NCBI GenBank assembly: GCA_964020155.1 | Contig: OZ026558.1 | Coordinates: 1,565,416-1,629,415, forward strand | Direction of reading: 5' to 3' | DNA length: 64,000 bases | DNA from: Chondrilla cf. caribensis | Lineage: Eukaryota > Porifera > Demospongiae > Chondrillida > Chondrillidae | Shown: positions 1-12,082 of the stretch, piece by piece | How the letters are laid out: every line of letters begins with the position of its first letter | Numbering within the stretch: the first letter of the stretch is position 1 | Position numbers and translations under genes: made by a program | The notes under the pieces: model-generated | The model's database searches: none | What the model was told of the DNA's origin: nothing | The model's input: only the letters and a program-made list of their open reading frames with translations

Positions 1-1270
1 AGTTACATTTTCAAATACTAGCTCTATTTGTCCACAGTTAGATTGTCATAAGTGTAAATTGCTACTGTACACTCAAATACATACTTATGTACATACGGAC
101 GTGTGTATGTATATGCTTATGTACATCTTCCTTTTTATTATATATAATATGTAATACTTCACACTCCCTGCTGGACGTATAGGAAGAGGTGAGTGTTTGT
201 AGTTGCACCAGTTCTGAGAGATGTACATATGTAGGCAGTGATGCGATGTACATATGTGATGTGCTCAACGAAAATGTGTCCCAATCGATTTTTTGGAAAA
301 TTGCCATTTTGTTCCTATAATGAGAAACGGACATATTGGAGTCATTTTAGACTATTTCCGCTTCCGTTTCTGTGATAGGCGCTGTGCCAGAAGCTTTTGG
401 ATATCGCAGATTGGAATTAGCCATTTTGTGAAAGGAGCTGTTAAGTATTCTTACGTATTTTCTGTATATTACTCCGGCTATGCAATATTACCAGTTTCAA
501 CTGGTTACCGAACAGCTGTTCTGAACATAAACATGTAGTCGATATACGATGACGTCAACTCCGTATCCGAGAAATAAAAATGGCGTCTTAACGCGTCCTA
601 AGTTTTAATTGGGTATAACTAACTAACCAAACAGAATTTAGCATTCATATTCGCAGAGGATGTTCATCAAACGATACTTCATCAAATTGACAAATAAAAA
701 ATAGCGTCAAAGTTATCACAAATTGTTTATTTTGCTTTTCCCACGAAGTTGACATGGACTGTTGGGACACATTTTCGCTGCGCATGTCACATATTGTATG
801 TACATACTGTAGACCATACATTTATACGTACATATGTAGAAAATCACTACCTGTACATACATATGTATGTAAATACACATATGTACGTGTATGCACATGA
901 TGTAATACGACGTGCTGCGAATAGATGGTATGTATTGTTTAGACCACCTTATTGGTTGTGTCCAATGACTGAAATACGTAGCACCAACCACCCACCACAG
1001 GTGCTGATCAACTAGGTCTACATTTGGGCTGGGGGACATGAGGTCCTCTTGATGGTAGCCAATAACCAGCCTCCATTCACCCACCAGAACCACATGCAGC
1101 TGTTTTCACTTGTAATTCTTGGATGGCTGCATCAAGGTGTTATCAGCCCACAATCCAAATCCTGACCTCCTTTGTATAACACAAAAATATACAGCCCACA
1201 ACAAAGGCTTAATTGTATCAGATTCTGTGCTAATATCACCCCTTCATCTTATGTACTTGTTCTACTGTAG
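1..1270 (+). other. CPSF1 intron, copy A, no coding sequence seen
   Basis: Intron upstream of the exon at 1271, homologous to 23100-23872 in unit B and 63300-64000 in unit C. It holds TACGTA-rich simple sequence and one TIR element at 255-791 that is absent from the other two units. Confidence 0.7.
255..791. mobile_element. Non-autonomous TIR element, TA target duplication
   Basis: Imperfect inverted ends start TGTGATGTGC on the left and TGTGACATGC on the right, and both continue into GAAAATGTGTCCCAA. TA flanks both sides (253-254, 792-793). Unit C at about 63605-63615 lacks the insert and reads through. There is no transposase ORF, so this is a MITE of unassigned superfamily with a TA duplication. 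Confidence 0.7.
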
Positions 1271-2739
<1,469 letters not shown>

Positions 2740-2827
2740 GTATGTATGTACATGGCAAGTGTATTTGTGCGCCATATGTACGGGATGGAGTGTATGTTGA
2801 TTTGTATGATAGTATGTGCACAAAATA

Positions 2828-2895
2828 TCCAGGTATCTGTAGTGAATATGCAGGTATCTGTAGTGAACATGCGGGTATCTGTAGTGAACATACAG
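2828..2895. repeat. 21-bp minisatellite, short array
   Basis: About three copies of a 21-bp unit with core ATCTGTAGTGAACATGC. The same unit forms arrays at 8091-8155, 9788-9945, 25165-25530 and 39866-40085, always in FReD spacers. Confidence 0.9.
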
Positions 2896-3480
2896 TTGTC
2901 TGTGTTGAATATTATATACACAATAAAGCCTCTGGAAACATATCAATGGTGGTTAGTTCATTCTGCTTGTCAATCATGTTTTTTGATGCAGCCATTCTCA
3001 CAATATCATATCACAATAAATGGTTGGGTTGTGGTTGTGTGTAGCAGAACAGCAAACCTCCACAATGACCTGTGCATGACTGTTAGTATTGTCTCAGTGT
3101 GTATATACGTAGGTGTTGTGAGTGTAATCCGTGCATCTGTACATTTTGAGTCATGTGTTGTGTGTATCATGATTGCTAATTATGTCATTATTATTACAAC
3201 TTTATCACTTATTGGTTATTCAAGTACGTGATTTTGTAATTCACGGAAAACAATAATTGAAACTGTCAACCAATGAATAATATTCATTCTCCACTCATTA
3301 CATGTACATGTTTGGTTGTATTTATGTATACATAACGGACTATTAAGGCATGATACTTGGTGCACATGTACATAAACGTACGTATGTACATACGTGATAT
3401 ATATGTAATGTGTACATATGTGTAAATATGTGTAGAGTACACACACAGGTGTGTTAATCTACTAGTCCTCCAAATTAGAT
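2896..3480 (-). other. FReD 3' flank (duplicon segment)
   Basis: Non-coding 3' flank of the gene at 3481. The block containing AGCAGAACAGCAAACCTCC (near 3043) recurs beside other FReD genes near 10085, 37637 and 49754, with partial versions near 26360, 40185 and 45270. This shows that the unit copied with each gene extends about 0.5 kb past the stop codon. Confidence 0.7.
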
Positions 3481-5131
3481 TCACTTCTTGTTAAACTTTA
3501 GTTTCATTTCAACAAATTTGAATGAGTAGTGGGAGGCAGCACCAGGTTTGGCATAGTCCCATGAGATACCTTTAGCACCTGGATTGCTCTCTCCTTCTCC
3601 CAAGTATTCACCATTAAGATTAACCCTGTGGCAGTTGTTGTACCACCAACCTCCTCTGTATGCAACTGCACAACCTGTCCTACCTCGGTCATAGGTGGAG
3701 AACAGCTGTCCACTGTGGTAGGAGAGCTTATCTCCAGCATCTCCGTTGTATCCCGACACATTCATTATATAATTTGTGCTACTATCTCTGACTACGAACT
3801 GGGAGTATTCTGCATAGTAAGAGTTACCCTCCCAGTCTCCTAACTCCACCCTGAGCTTGGTTCCAGGAAGATTGTTTGTCATGCAGTGGATGTTGTCAAG
3901 TCCCATCCAGTATTCTCCACTGGGGTTTCCAAATCCATTGACATAACTGTTCCAGTTACGATAGAATCCAACTGCCCCATTAAATCTTCTCTGGAAGACG
4001 GTCCAGTTTCCTTCCATGTCACAATAAGCAGTGAAGGGTCCACACCCACAGTCCATGGTGTAGACCCCAGAACGTGAGCACACATGTTGGTGAACTTGTT
4101 CACATCCACAGGGGGCGAGGGTTGGGCAGGTGTCATGACCTTTAGCAGAGCCTAAATAACCAACACAATGAGAGATTATAGTGGATGTGAGCAGGTTGTA
4201 TCTTTTGAATCATGCAAAATTGTGAAAAAGAAGAAAAAAAATTGTATATTGGAAGTGTAGACATATAGTTTGCTGTATACCCTGTAGGTACGTACATACT
4301 GTAGTGTTTGAAATTTTCACAAGATGTATATTTCGTGAATCACTTGATTCAGGACTATTCACGATTTTATTTTTGTGAATGGCAAAGTTATTTTATTGTT
4401 AGCACTTCCAGGGCGTTTTTGCATCATAATAGGTGACGGATGGCATAGTGTTATCGTAGTCGGGACAAAGGTCTGATGTCTCTGATATTCTGTCTCGGTA
4501 AGGCCCTCACTTCTTGGAATTTTTCAAGAGTTTTGCATTTATATCTCTTTGAGTGTCTCTCGAACAGCAGGGAGAGAGTTGGGCAATGTGCTTTGACTTC
4601 AGAATAAAAAGAGGCCTGAAATATTCCTTGATATTTTACGACATCTTGGCAAGCTTCAACTACAGATTGTTGTCAATTTTAATCGTGAACAAGTGATAAT
4701 CGTCCTATGATACAACGGCAGCCATTTTATTTCTACCCATCTTAATTTTCACAACATTAATGGATTTCGTGAACCCGATCTTTGTTGCGAAATTTGTGAA
4801 AATTTTGAACTCTATGGTATGTACAGTATTTAACTATGTTTTGAAAGGTGTTGTGTTTTACTGGATGTGGTATGCAGTATAAGTATTTAACTGTGCACCA
4901 GGTACCTACGTATGTTTGTGCGTTCATATGTACACTGTATGTAATGTGTGAGAGTTCTATAGGAGTGTACATTTACAGTACGTTTGTATGTGCAGTGTTT
5001 ATTGTGTACACACATGGCCCACATAATCCACTGTATACACAGCCTGTATGCAGTATTGTACTAAGTTACTCACATTGCTGAAATGCTGCCACTGATATTA
5101 TCCCAAGGAAGATAGTGACCTTAGAGAACAT
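3481..5131 (-). CDS. Secreted fibrinogen-related domain protein, gene 1 (short loop)
   Basis: Two exons: 5131-5074 and 4151-3481, with a 922-bp GT..AG intron in phase 1. They encode 242 aa. Exon 1 is a signal peptide (MFSKVTIFLGIISVAAFQQ). Exon 2 opens with a Cys-rich stretch (CSAKGHDTC, CGCEQ, CGCGPF) and then a FReD: YCDMEGNWTVFQRRF, GEYWMGLDNIH, LRVELGDWEGN, LSYHSGQ and RGGWWYNNCH. The FReD family (ficolins, tachylectins, FREPs) binds glycans or acetyl groups outside the cell, so an extracellular recognition role is inferred. The calcium loop is shortened (TYDRGRTGCAV instead of DQDHD..NCA), so the classical calcium site is probably lost. The start is supported by the conserved first exon and the TATA box 87 bp upstream. 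The gene is antisense inside a CPSF1 intron. Confidence 0.9.
4742..4745. other. Empty TTAA site matching a piggyBac-like insertion in unit B
   Basis: The intron of gene 1 reads CCCATC-TTAA-TTTTCACA here. The paralogous intron at 29709-31360 has TTAA on both sides of a 1.6-kb element. This site is therefore the pre-insertion state. Confidence 0.8.
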
Positions 5132-5217
5132 TGTTCTTTCTCTTGTTCTTCTCTGATCTTCCTCTCTTCCTGTCAGTATTCCTCTAGTGATAGCTGATTC
5201 TGCTAATTCATCCATCT

Positions 5218-5227
5218 CCTTATATAG
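5218..5227 (-). promoter_or_regulatory. TATA box of FReD gene 1
   Basis: On the - strand CTATATAAGG lies 87 bp upstream of the ATG. The box and the approximately 90-bp leader are conserved in all eleven first-exon copies. The CATGGTAAT/ATTACCATG palindrome normally found upstream is degenerate here (5263-5286). Confidence 0.8.
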
Positions 5228-6620
5228 TCTTGGCTGGGATGAGAATGACTTATGTAGAGTTGTCATGGTAATGTCTTATTAATATGGTGATATTGGATGC
5301 ACATTGAAAATAGTATGAATATGACAGGATTTATGTTAGTCTAGTGATTGGTTAGTGGTTGTGTGTAGCTGAAAACAACTCACCTCAAAGATCTGTGTCT
5401 GTAGTGTGGAGGTCTTCCTTGTGTGCTGGTATGAGTTGTTTCTCTTATATGAATACTTTCATACATGTTCTCTGTACAATGTTGCTATGCAGCAGTTTCA
5501 AGTTTATGATAGTGATATTGGAAACCTTTTTATGCTCTACTTGCGTGATATTATTTTGTGGGTTTACTTCCTCTCTTCCTGTCAGTATTCCTCTAGTGAT
5601 AGCTGATTCTGCTAATTCACCCATCTCCTTATATAGTCTTGATTGGGATGAAAATGGCGTATGTTGGGTTGTCATGGTAATTTCACATCACCATGGTGAT
5701 ATAGCAGTAATAATGGAAATTAGTATAACCAAAATTGTATTCATTGCTCTTCCAGTGGTTGGTTGTATAATTGGTGGTTTTGTGTTGGTGACCAACAACT
5801 CACCTCAAGGATCTGTAATGTCTTCCTTCTGTGCTGGTATGGGTTGTTTCCCTACATGAAAGCTACAATGGATATTTGTACTCATCTCAAACTAGCATGT
5901 TGCTATCTAGTAGCTCTGAGATATGTGGAGGCCATAACGGGAACCTTTCATCTACTATTTATGGGAAATTGACTGTATTATGTATTGTATGTACAATCGA
6001 CAACTCATTATAATTTGTGTTTAGTGTTTACTGTTTACTTTAAGTAATTAAGTAGCAAAATTTCAAGTACTCTGTACATAGTCACGTACAATGTACAGTG
6101 TATAAGATGTTGCTGAAGATTACCCTGATGATACCGTTATGACATTGTTGGATAACCCTAACCCCAATCACCTCCACTACATAACCATGAAGAAGATGTT
6201 GGAGAATACAATGATGACAGGGATGTTATATTACCTGCACCAAAATTAATGAAGGTGTATTACTATAATATCCAATCCAGACAACACTTGTGTATACCAT
6301 TAGTTGTCAGGATATTTGAGTGACAGTGTTACGTATATATGTACCAGCCTGTGTTGAACACATAGGTGCATATATCGAACATGCAGGTGTTTGTGTCAAA
6401 CGTGCAATTTCAATTCTATTATTATTTGAAACAATGATTGAGCAACAATGATTGAAACTGTCAACTAATGAATACTGCTGTTTACACACATGTACGTACA
6501 AATTTGGATCTATTGTATGTGCATAGTCTTATGTACTGATGTAATTGAATTTTATATCATTATACATCGAGTATATGTGTGCATTGCACATGGAGACATA
6601 CAAAATACTCAAAATCAGAA
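5228..6620 (-). other. FReD spacer (5' flank of gene 1), no gene seen
   Basis: It contains two copies of the conserved ACTCACCTCAA(A/G)GATCTG block (near 5369 and 5787) and an orphan promoter at 5573-5640. A segment at 6110-6305 recurs near 32250-32330 and 33940-34050. I saw no supported ORF. Confidence 0.6.
5573..5640 (-). promoter_or_regulatory. Orphan duplicate of the FReD promoter/leader
   Basis: It duplicates the leader and TATA box (box at 5627-5636) of the FReD genes, but breaks off at the CTTCCTGTCAG block before the signal-peptide exon. It therefore drives no recognisable FReD exon and could only act as an alternative upstream promoter. Confidence 0.65.
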
Positions 6621-7636
6621 TCACTTCTTGTTAAACTTTAGCTTCATTTCAACAAATTTGAATGAGTAGAATTGAGCAGTACCAGGTTTGGCATAGTCCC
6701 ATGAGATGCCTTTTAGCTCTGGATTACTCCCTCCTGCCAAGTACTCACCGTTAAGATTAACCCAGTGGCATTCGTTGTACCACCAACCTCCTCTGAATGT
6801 GACTGCACAGTTATCACTGCTCTTGTCATGATCTTGGTCATAGGTGGAGAACATCTGTCCACTGTGGTAGGAGAGCTGATCTCCAGCATCTCCACTGTAT
6901 CCTGACACGTCCATTCTATAGTTAGCACTACCTTCTCTGACAACGAACTGGGAGTATTCTGCATAGTAAGAGTTCCCTTCCCAGTCTCCTAACTCCACCC
7001 TGAGCTTGGTTCCAGGAAGATTGTTTGTCATGCAGTGGATGTTGTCAAGTCCCATCCAGTATTCTCCTCTGGGGTTTCCAAATCCATTGACATAACTGTT
7101 CCAGTTACGATAGAATCCAACTGCTCCATTAAATCTTCTCTGGAAGACGGTCCAGTTTCCTCTCATGTCGCAATAAGCAGTGAAGGGTCCACACCCACAG
7201 TCCATGGTGTAGACCCCAGAACGTGAGCACACATGTTGGTGAACTTGTTCACATCCACAGGGGGTGAGGGTTGGGCATGTGTCATGACCTTTGGCAGAGC
7301 CTGAATAACCAACACAATGAGAGATTATAGTGGATGTGGTCAGTTTGTTTCAAGTAGTGTCTTTTGAATCATGCAAGATTGTTATGGAAAAGGTGTAGTG
7401 TTTTACTGGATAATGTGTGTAGTATGTAAATATGCACCAGATACCTACATACGTGTGTACATACATATGTACACTGTATGTGAAGTGTATTGTATTGTTA
7501 AAACGTGCATTTATACACATGGCCCACATTATCCACTGTACACACAGCCTGTATGCAGTATTGTACTAAGTTACTCACATTGCTGAAATGCTGCCACTGA
7601 TATTATCCCAAGGAAGATAGTGACCTTAGAGAACAT
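6621..7636 (-). CDS. Secreted fibrinogen-related domain protein, gene 2 (calcium-type loop)
   Basis: Exons 7636-7579 (signal peptide) and 7300-6621 (Cys-rich stretch plus FReD) are separated by a 278-bp intron and encode 245 aa. The N-lobe is the common type (NWNSYVNGFGNPRGEYWMGL). The loop is full length, TYDQDHDKSSDNCAV, matching the calcium-site pattern of fibrinogen gamma and ficolins. It is followed by RGGWWYNECH with the conserved C-terminal disulfide cysteines. Unusual residues are CDMRGNW (Arg for Glu) and the tail KPGTAQFYSFKF. The secreted lectin-like role is inferred from the family. Confidence 0.9.
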
Positions 7637-7722
7637 TGTTCTTTCTCTTGTTCTTCTCTGATCTTCCTCTCTTCCTGTCAGTATTCCTCTAGTGATAGCT
7701 GATTCTGCTAATTCACCCATCT

Positions 7723-7732
7723 CCTTATATAG
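7723..7732 (-). promoter_or_regulatory. TATA box of FReD gene 2
   Basis: CTATATAAGG on the - strand, 87 bp before the ATG, within the conserved leader block. Confidence 0.8.
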
Positions 7733-7767
7733 TGTTGGTTGGGATGAGAATTATTATGTTTAGTTGT

Positions 7768-7790
7768 CATGGTAATTTCTTATTACCATG
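7768..7790. promoter_or_regulatory. Perfect palindrome upstream of the TATA box
   Basis: CATGGTAAT, five spacer bases, then ATTACCATG: 9-bp arms ending 35 bp upstream of the TATA box. The same palindrome, perfect or with a few mismatches, sits at the same place in the other FReD promoters. It looks like a binding site for a dimeric regulator, which is inference. Confidence 0.6.
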
Positions 7791-8460
7791 GTGATATTGG
7801 AGTGCACATTGAAAATAGTATGAATATGACAGGATTCATGTTATCCCACTGGTTGGTGAATGGTTGTGGGCAGCAGAGCAACAACTCACCTCAAGGATCT
7901 GTGTCTGGTATATTCCTTGTGTACTGTACATATGTATGGGTTGTTTCTCTTATATGAATGCTATAGTAGATTTTTGTCTCAAACTGGAAGGATGCTATGC
8001 AGCAGTTTCATAGTTTGTGGTGGTCAAATTGGAAGCCATTTTATGCTCCACTTCATTTTCTGAGTAGACATACAAATTCCTTGGTAAGTGCAGGTATCTG
8101 TATCTGTAGTGAACATGTGGGTAATGCAGGTATCTGTAGTGAATATGCAGGTGGTTATTCAAGTACGTAATTTCATAATTCACCGAAAACAATAATTGAA
8201 ACTGATAACCAATGAATAATATTCAGTCTCCACTCATTACATGTGCATATTTGGTTGTATGTATGTTTACATAATGAACTATTAAGGTATGATACTCAGT
8301 GTACATGTACATAAATGTATGTACGTACGTGATATATATGTAATGTGTACGTATGTGTAAATATGTGTACAGTAAATATGTATGTTGTACATACATTTCA
8401 CACTCACATACAGTACACACACAGAGAGATGTGTTATTCTATTGATTCTCCAAATCAGAT
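7791..8460. other. FReD spacer, no gene seen
   Basis: It contains the conserved ACTCACCTCAAGGATCTG block near 7884, a short 21-bp minisatellite (8091-8155) and the truncated 3' flank of gene 3. I see no coding exon. Confidence 0.6.
8091..8155. repeat. 21-bp minisatellite, short degenerate array
   Basis: About three irregular copies of the ATCTGTAGTGAACATGC unit. Confidence 0.85.
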
Positions 8461-9322
8461 TCACTTCTTGGTAAATTTTAGTTTCATTTCAACAAATTTG
8501 AAAGAGTAGTATCGATCAGCACCAGGTTTGGCATTGTTCCATGAGATGCCTTTAGCATTTGGATTGCTCACTCCTTCTCCCAAGTACTCACCGTTAAGAT
8601 TAACAAAGTGGCAGTTGTTGTACCACCAACCTCCTCTGAATGTGACTGCACAATTATTACTGTCCCTGTCATAGGTATGAAACATCTGTCCACTGTGGTA
8701 GGAGAGCTGATCTGTAACATTTCCACTAAATCCCGACACAGTCATTTTATAGTTGGTGGTACTGTCTCCAACTACAAACTGGGAGTATTCTGCATAGTAA
8801 GAGTTCCCCTCCCAGTCTCCTAACTCCACCCTGAGCTTGATTCCAAGAAGGTTGTTTGTCATGCAGTGGATGTTGTCAAGTCCCATCCAGTATTCTCCTC
8901 GAGGGTTTCCAAATCCATTGACATAACTGTTCCAGTTACGATAGAATCCAACTGCCCCGTTGAATCTTCTCTGGAAGACGGTCCAGTTTCCTTCCATGTC
9001 GCAATAAGCAGTGAAGGGACCACACCCACAGTCCATGGTGTAGACTCCAGAATGTGAGCACACATGTTGGTGAACTTGTTCACATCCACAGGGAGCGAGG
9101 GATGGGCATGTGTCATGACCTTTAGCAGAGCCTAAATAAGCAGCACAACGAGAGATTATTATAGTGGATGTGAGTAGTGTGCATGTGCAGTGTTGTGTAT
9201 ACACATGGCCCACATTATCCACTGTACACACAGCCTGTATGCAGTATTGTACTAAGTTACTCACATTGCTGAAATGCTGCCACTGATATTATCCCAAGGA
9301 AGATAGTGACCTTAGAGAACAT
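8461..9322 (-). CDS. Secreted fibrinogen-related domain protein, gene 3 (short loop)
   Basis: Exons 9322-9265 and 9131-8461 encode 242 aa. The intron is only 133 bp, against 227-2804 bp in the paralogues, and the upstream reading frame stays open through it. The N-lobe is the common type with NNLLGIKLRVELGDW. The loop is short (TYDRDSNNCAV), so the calcium site is altered. FSGNVTDQLSYHS carries an N-glycosylation sequon (NVT) shared with genes 6 and 9. CSHSGVYT replaces CSRSGVYT. Secretion and glycan recognition are inferred from the family. Confidence 0.9.
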
Positions 9323-9408
9323 TGTTCTTTTTCTTGTTCTTCTCTGCTCTTCCTCTCTTCCTGTCAGTATTCCTCTAGTGATAGCTGATTCTGCTAATTC
9401 ACCCATCT

Positions 9409-9418
9409 CCTTATATAG
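9409..9418 (-). promoter_or_regulatory. TATA box of FReD gene 3
   Basis: CTATATAAGG on the - strand, 87 bp before the ATG. A perfect-armed palindrome lies just upstream at 9455-9477. Confidence 0.8.
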
Positions 9419-9454
9419 TCTTGGCTGGGATGAGAATGACATGTGTAGAGTTGT

Positions 9455-9477
9455 CATGGTAATTGCTTATTACCATG
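9455..9477. promoter_or_regulatory. Palindrome upstream of the TATA box, gene 3
   Basis: CATGGTAAT and ATTACCATG arms with a five-base spacer (TGCTT), in the same position as at gene 2. Confidence 0.55.
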
Positions 9478-10514
9478 GTGATTTTGGTGTACACATTGAA
9501 AATAGTATGAATATGACAGGATTCATGTTATTCGAGTGGTTGGTGAGTGGTTGTGGGTAGCAGAGCAACAACTCACCTCAAGGATCTGTGTCTGGTGTAT
9601 TCATTGTACACTGTTATGCATATGGGTTGTTACTCTTATATGAATGCTATAGTAAATTTTTGGACAAGTCTCAATCTGGAAGGTTTCTATGCAGTAGTTT
9701 CATAGTTTGTGGTGGTCAAATTGGAAGCCATTTATGCTCCACTTGCATATTTATTTTCTGTGTAGACATGCTATTTCCTTAGGAAGCATACATGTATCTG
9801 TAGTCAACATGCATGTATCTGTAGTGAACGTGCAGGTATCTGTAGTGAACATGCAGGTATCTGTAGTGAACATGCATGTATCTGTAGTGAACATGCATGT
9901 ATCTGTAGTGAACATGCATGTATCTGTAGTGAACATGTACTTGTTTGTGTTGATTGTTATTCACACAGCCTCTTGAAACATATCAATTTTGGTTAGTTTA
10001 TTCTGCTTGTTAATGATGTTTTTCGATGCAGCCATTCCCATTTGTGTGTTATATCACAATAAATGTTGGGTTGTGGTTGTGTGTAGCAGAACAGCAAACC
10101 TCCACAATGACCTGTGCATGACTGTTAGTATTGTCTCAGTGTGTATATAGGTAGGTGTAGTGATGAGTGTGATCCGTGTATCTGTACAAATTGAATCATG
10201 TGTTGTGTGTATCATGATTTCAAATTACATCATTATTATTACAAATTTATCAAATTATTGGTTATTCAAGTATGTCATTTCATAATTCACCGAAAGTAAT
10301 AATTGAAACTGTTAACCAATGAATAATATTCAGTCTCCACTCATTACATGTGTATGTTTGGTTGTATGTATGTATACATAATGGACTATTAAGGTATGAT
10401 ACTTGGTGCACATGTACATAAATGTATGTATTTGATACATATGTATAATATTATTGCATGTATGTACTGTATGATATATACGTATGAAATTGTGTACAGT
10501 ATGTACATTTGTAC
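9478..10514. other. FReD spacer, no gene seen
   Basis: It holds the conserved ACTCACCTCAAGGATCTG block near 9571, a 21-bp minisatellite (9788-9945) and the 3' flank duplicon of gene 4 (near 10040-10500). Confidence 0.6.
9788..9945. repeat. 21-bp minisatellite
   Basis: Seven to eight copies of the ATCTGTAGTGAACATGC unit. All + frames stay open through it, which gives spurious ORFs. Confidence 0.95.
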
Positions 10515-10745
10515 TTGTATCCTGGTTGAGGGGTGGATCAAAGGAAAAACTGTGCGTACATAAGCCATGTAGCATAGGTCCGTGATACAGTACAGGTCAC
10601 CAGACAGGTTCCATTGTTAGGATTAATTACGTGAGAACAAGGCAGGAAATTAGTAAACACATTTCTATTGCATATAATATGTTGTATTGGACTATGTACA
10701 TATTTGCTGTATAAATTTTCTATCAATCACCACGCCAGGATATAA
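10515..10745. mobile_element. Small TIR element (TTGTATCCTGG family)
   Basis: A 231-bp element with ends TTGTATCCTGG and CCAGGATATAA. A relative in the opposite orientation lies at 45525-45757 and shares internal sequence such as the ATATTATATGCAATAGAAA region. It interrupts the 3' flank of gene 4. It is a non-autonomous MITE with no coding sequence. Confidence 0.7.
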
Positions 10746-10822
10746 CTATTACATGCATTACACACCCACATACAGTACACATACAGGTAGAAGTGTTATT
10801 CTATTAGTTCTCCAAATCGGAT

Positions 10823-11926
10823 TCACTTTTTGTTAAACTTCAGTTTCATTTCGACAAATTTGAATGAGTACCATATATGAGCACCAGGTTTGGCATTGTT
10901 CCAAGAGATGCCTTTAGCACCTGGATTACTCACTCCTTCTGCCAAGTACTCACCGTTAAGATTAACCGTGTGGCATTTGTTGTACCACCAGCCTCCTCTG
11001 CATGCAACTGCACAGTTACCACTGCTCTTGTCATGATCTTGGTCATAGGTGGTGAACATCTGTCCACTGTGGTGGGAGAGCTGATCTCCAGCAACTCCGG
11101 TGTATCCCGACACGTTCATTCTATAGTAAGTACTACCATCTCCAACTAGGAATTGGGAGTATTCTGCATAGTAAGAGTTCCCCTCCCAGTCTCCTAACTC
11201 CACCCTAAGCTTGGTTCCAGGATAAGTGCTGGACATGCAATAAAGTTGTTTGAGCCCCATCCAGTATTCTCCCCTGGCAACTCCAAATCCATTGACATAT
11301 TCAGTCCAATTGCGGTAGAATGGAACTTCTCCGTTGAATCTTCTCTGGAAGACGGTCCAGTTTCCTTCCATGTCACAATAAGAAGTGAAGGGTCCACACC
11401 CACAGTCCATGGTGTAGACTCCAGAACGTGAGCACACATCTTGGTGAACTTGTTCACATCCACAGGGGGTGAGGGTTGGGCAGGTGTCATGACCTTTGGC
11501 AGAGTCTGAATAACCAACACAATGAGAGATTATAGTGGATGTGAGCAGCTTAGTATTAGTGTCTTTTTAATCATGTAAAATTGTTATGAAGAAGAAGTAT
11601 TGCAACTTTATTGCACCTATAAGTATGTATGTACAGTATTCAACTAGGTTTTGAAAGATATGTATAGTGTATTGCTGTATTTGGTATGTGCTATACGTGT
11701 GTACATATGTAAATACGTACATATGTATGTAATCATTGTACTGTGTGTTAGTTATGTTAGAGTGTGTATTTGCAGTGTGTGTATGTGCAGTGTTTAGTGT
11801 GTATACACATGGCCCACATTATCTACTGTACACACAGCCTGTAGGCAGTATTGTACTAAGTTACTCACATTGCTGAAGTGCTGCCACTGATATTATCCCA
11901 AGGAAGATAGTGACCTTAGAGAACAT
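10823..11926 (-). CDS. Secreted fibrinogen-related domain protein, gene 4 (variant N-lobe)
   Basis: Exons 11926-11869 and 11505-10823 encode 246 aa. The N-lobe is the second type: FYRNWTEYVNGFGVARGEYW, LKQLYCMSSTYPG. The loop is calcium-type (TYDQDHDKSSGNCAV). The codon made at the splice junction is TAC (Tyr), where the paralogues have TGC (Cys), so the first cysteine of the mature chain is missing. The signal peptide has a Leu for Phe change (VAALQQ). Its position next to the CPSF1 exon at 13304 and its shared flanks make it the positional counterpart of the broken gene at 50283. Confidence 0.9.
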
Positions 11927-12012
11927 TGTTCTTTCTCTTGTTCTTCTCTGATCTTCCTCTCTTCCTGTCAGTATTCCTCTAGTGATAGCTGATTCTGCTA
12001 ATTCACCCATCT

Positions 12013-12022
12013 CCTTATATAG
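12013..12022 (-). promoter_or_regulatory. TATA box of FReD gene 4
   Basis: CTATATAAGG on the - strand, 87 bp before the ATG. The perfect palindrome is at 12060-12082. Confidence 0.8.
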
Positions 12023-12059
12023 TCTTGGTTGGGGATGAGAATGACGTGTGTAGAGTTGT

Positions 12060-12082
12060 CATGGTAATTTCTTATTACCATG
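12060..12082. promoter_or_regulatory. Perfect palindrome upstream of the TATA box, gene 4
   Basis: CATGGTAAT-TTCTT-ATTACCATG, identical to that at gene 2. A second copy with a TTCAT spacer lies near 12389. Confidence 0.55.

Noticed and set aside
2990..3235. Hydrophobic + ORF (TVSIVSVCIYVGVV...) as the missing CPSF1 exon
   Set aside because: The same sequence occurs 3' of several FReD genes, so it belongs to the FReD duplicon. It does not match the expected CPSF1 segment, and no fitting acceptor and phase were found.
3886..4077. + strand ORFs of about 63 codons opposite each FReD exon (MDVVKSHPVFS...)
   Set aside because: They are shadows of the conserved FReD frame on the other strand. They recur only because the exon is duplicated.
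5370..5459. Small coding exon ending at the recurrent GTGAGT block upstream of FReD promoters
   Set aside because: An ATG-to-donor frame exists at one copy, but the peptide is not conserved between copies. Kept only as a possible non-coding exon in the findings.
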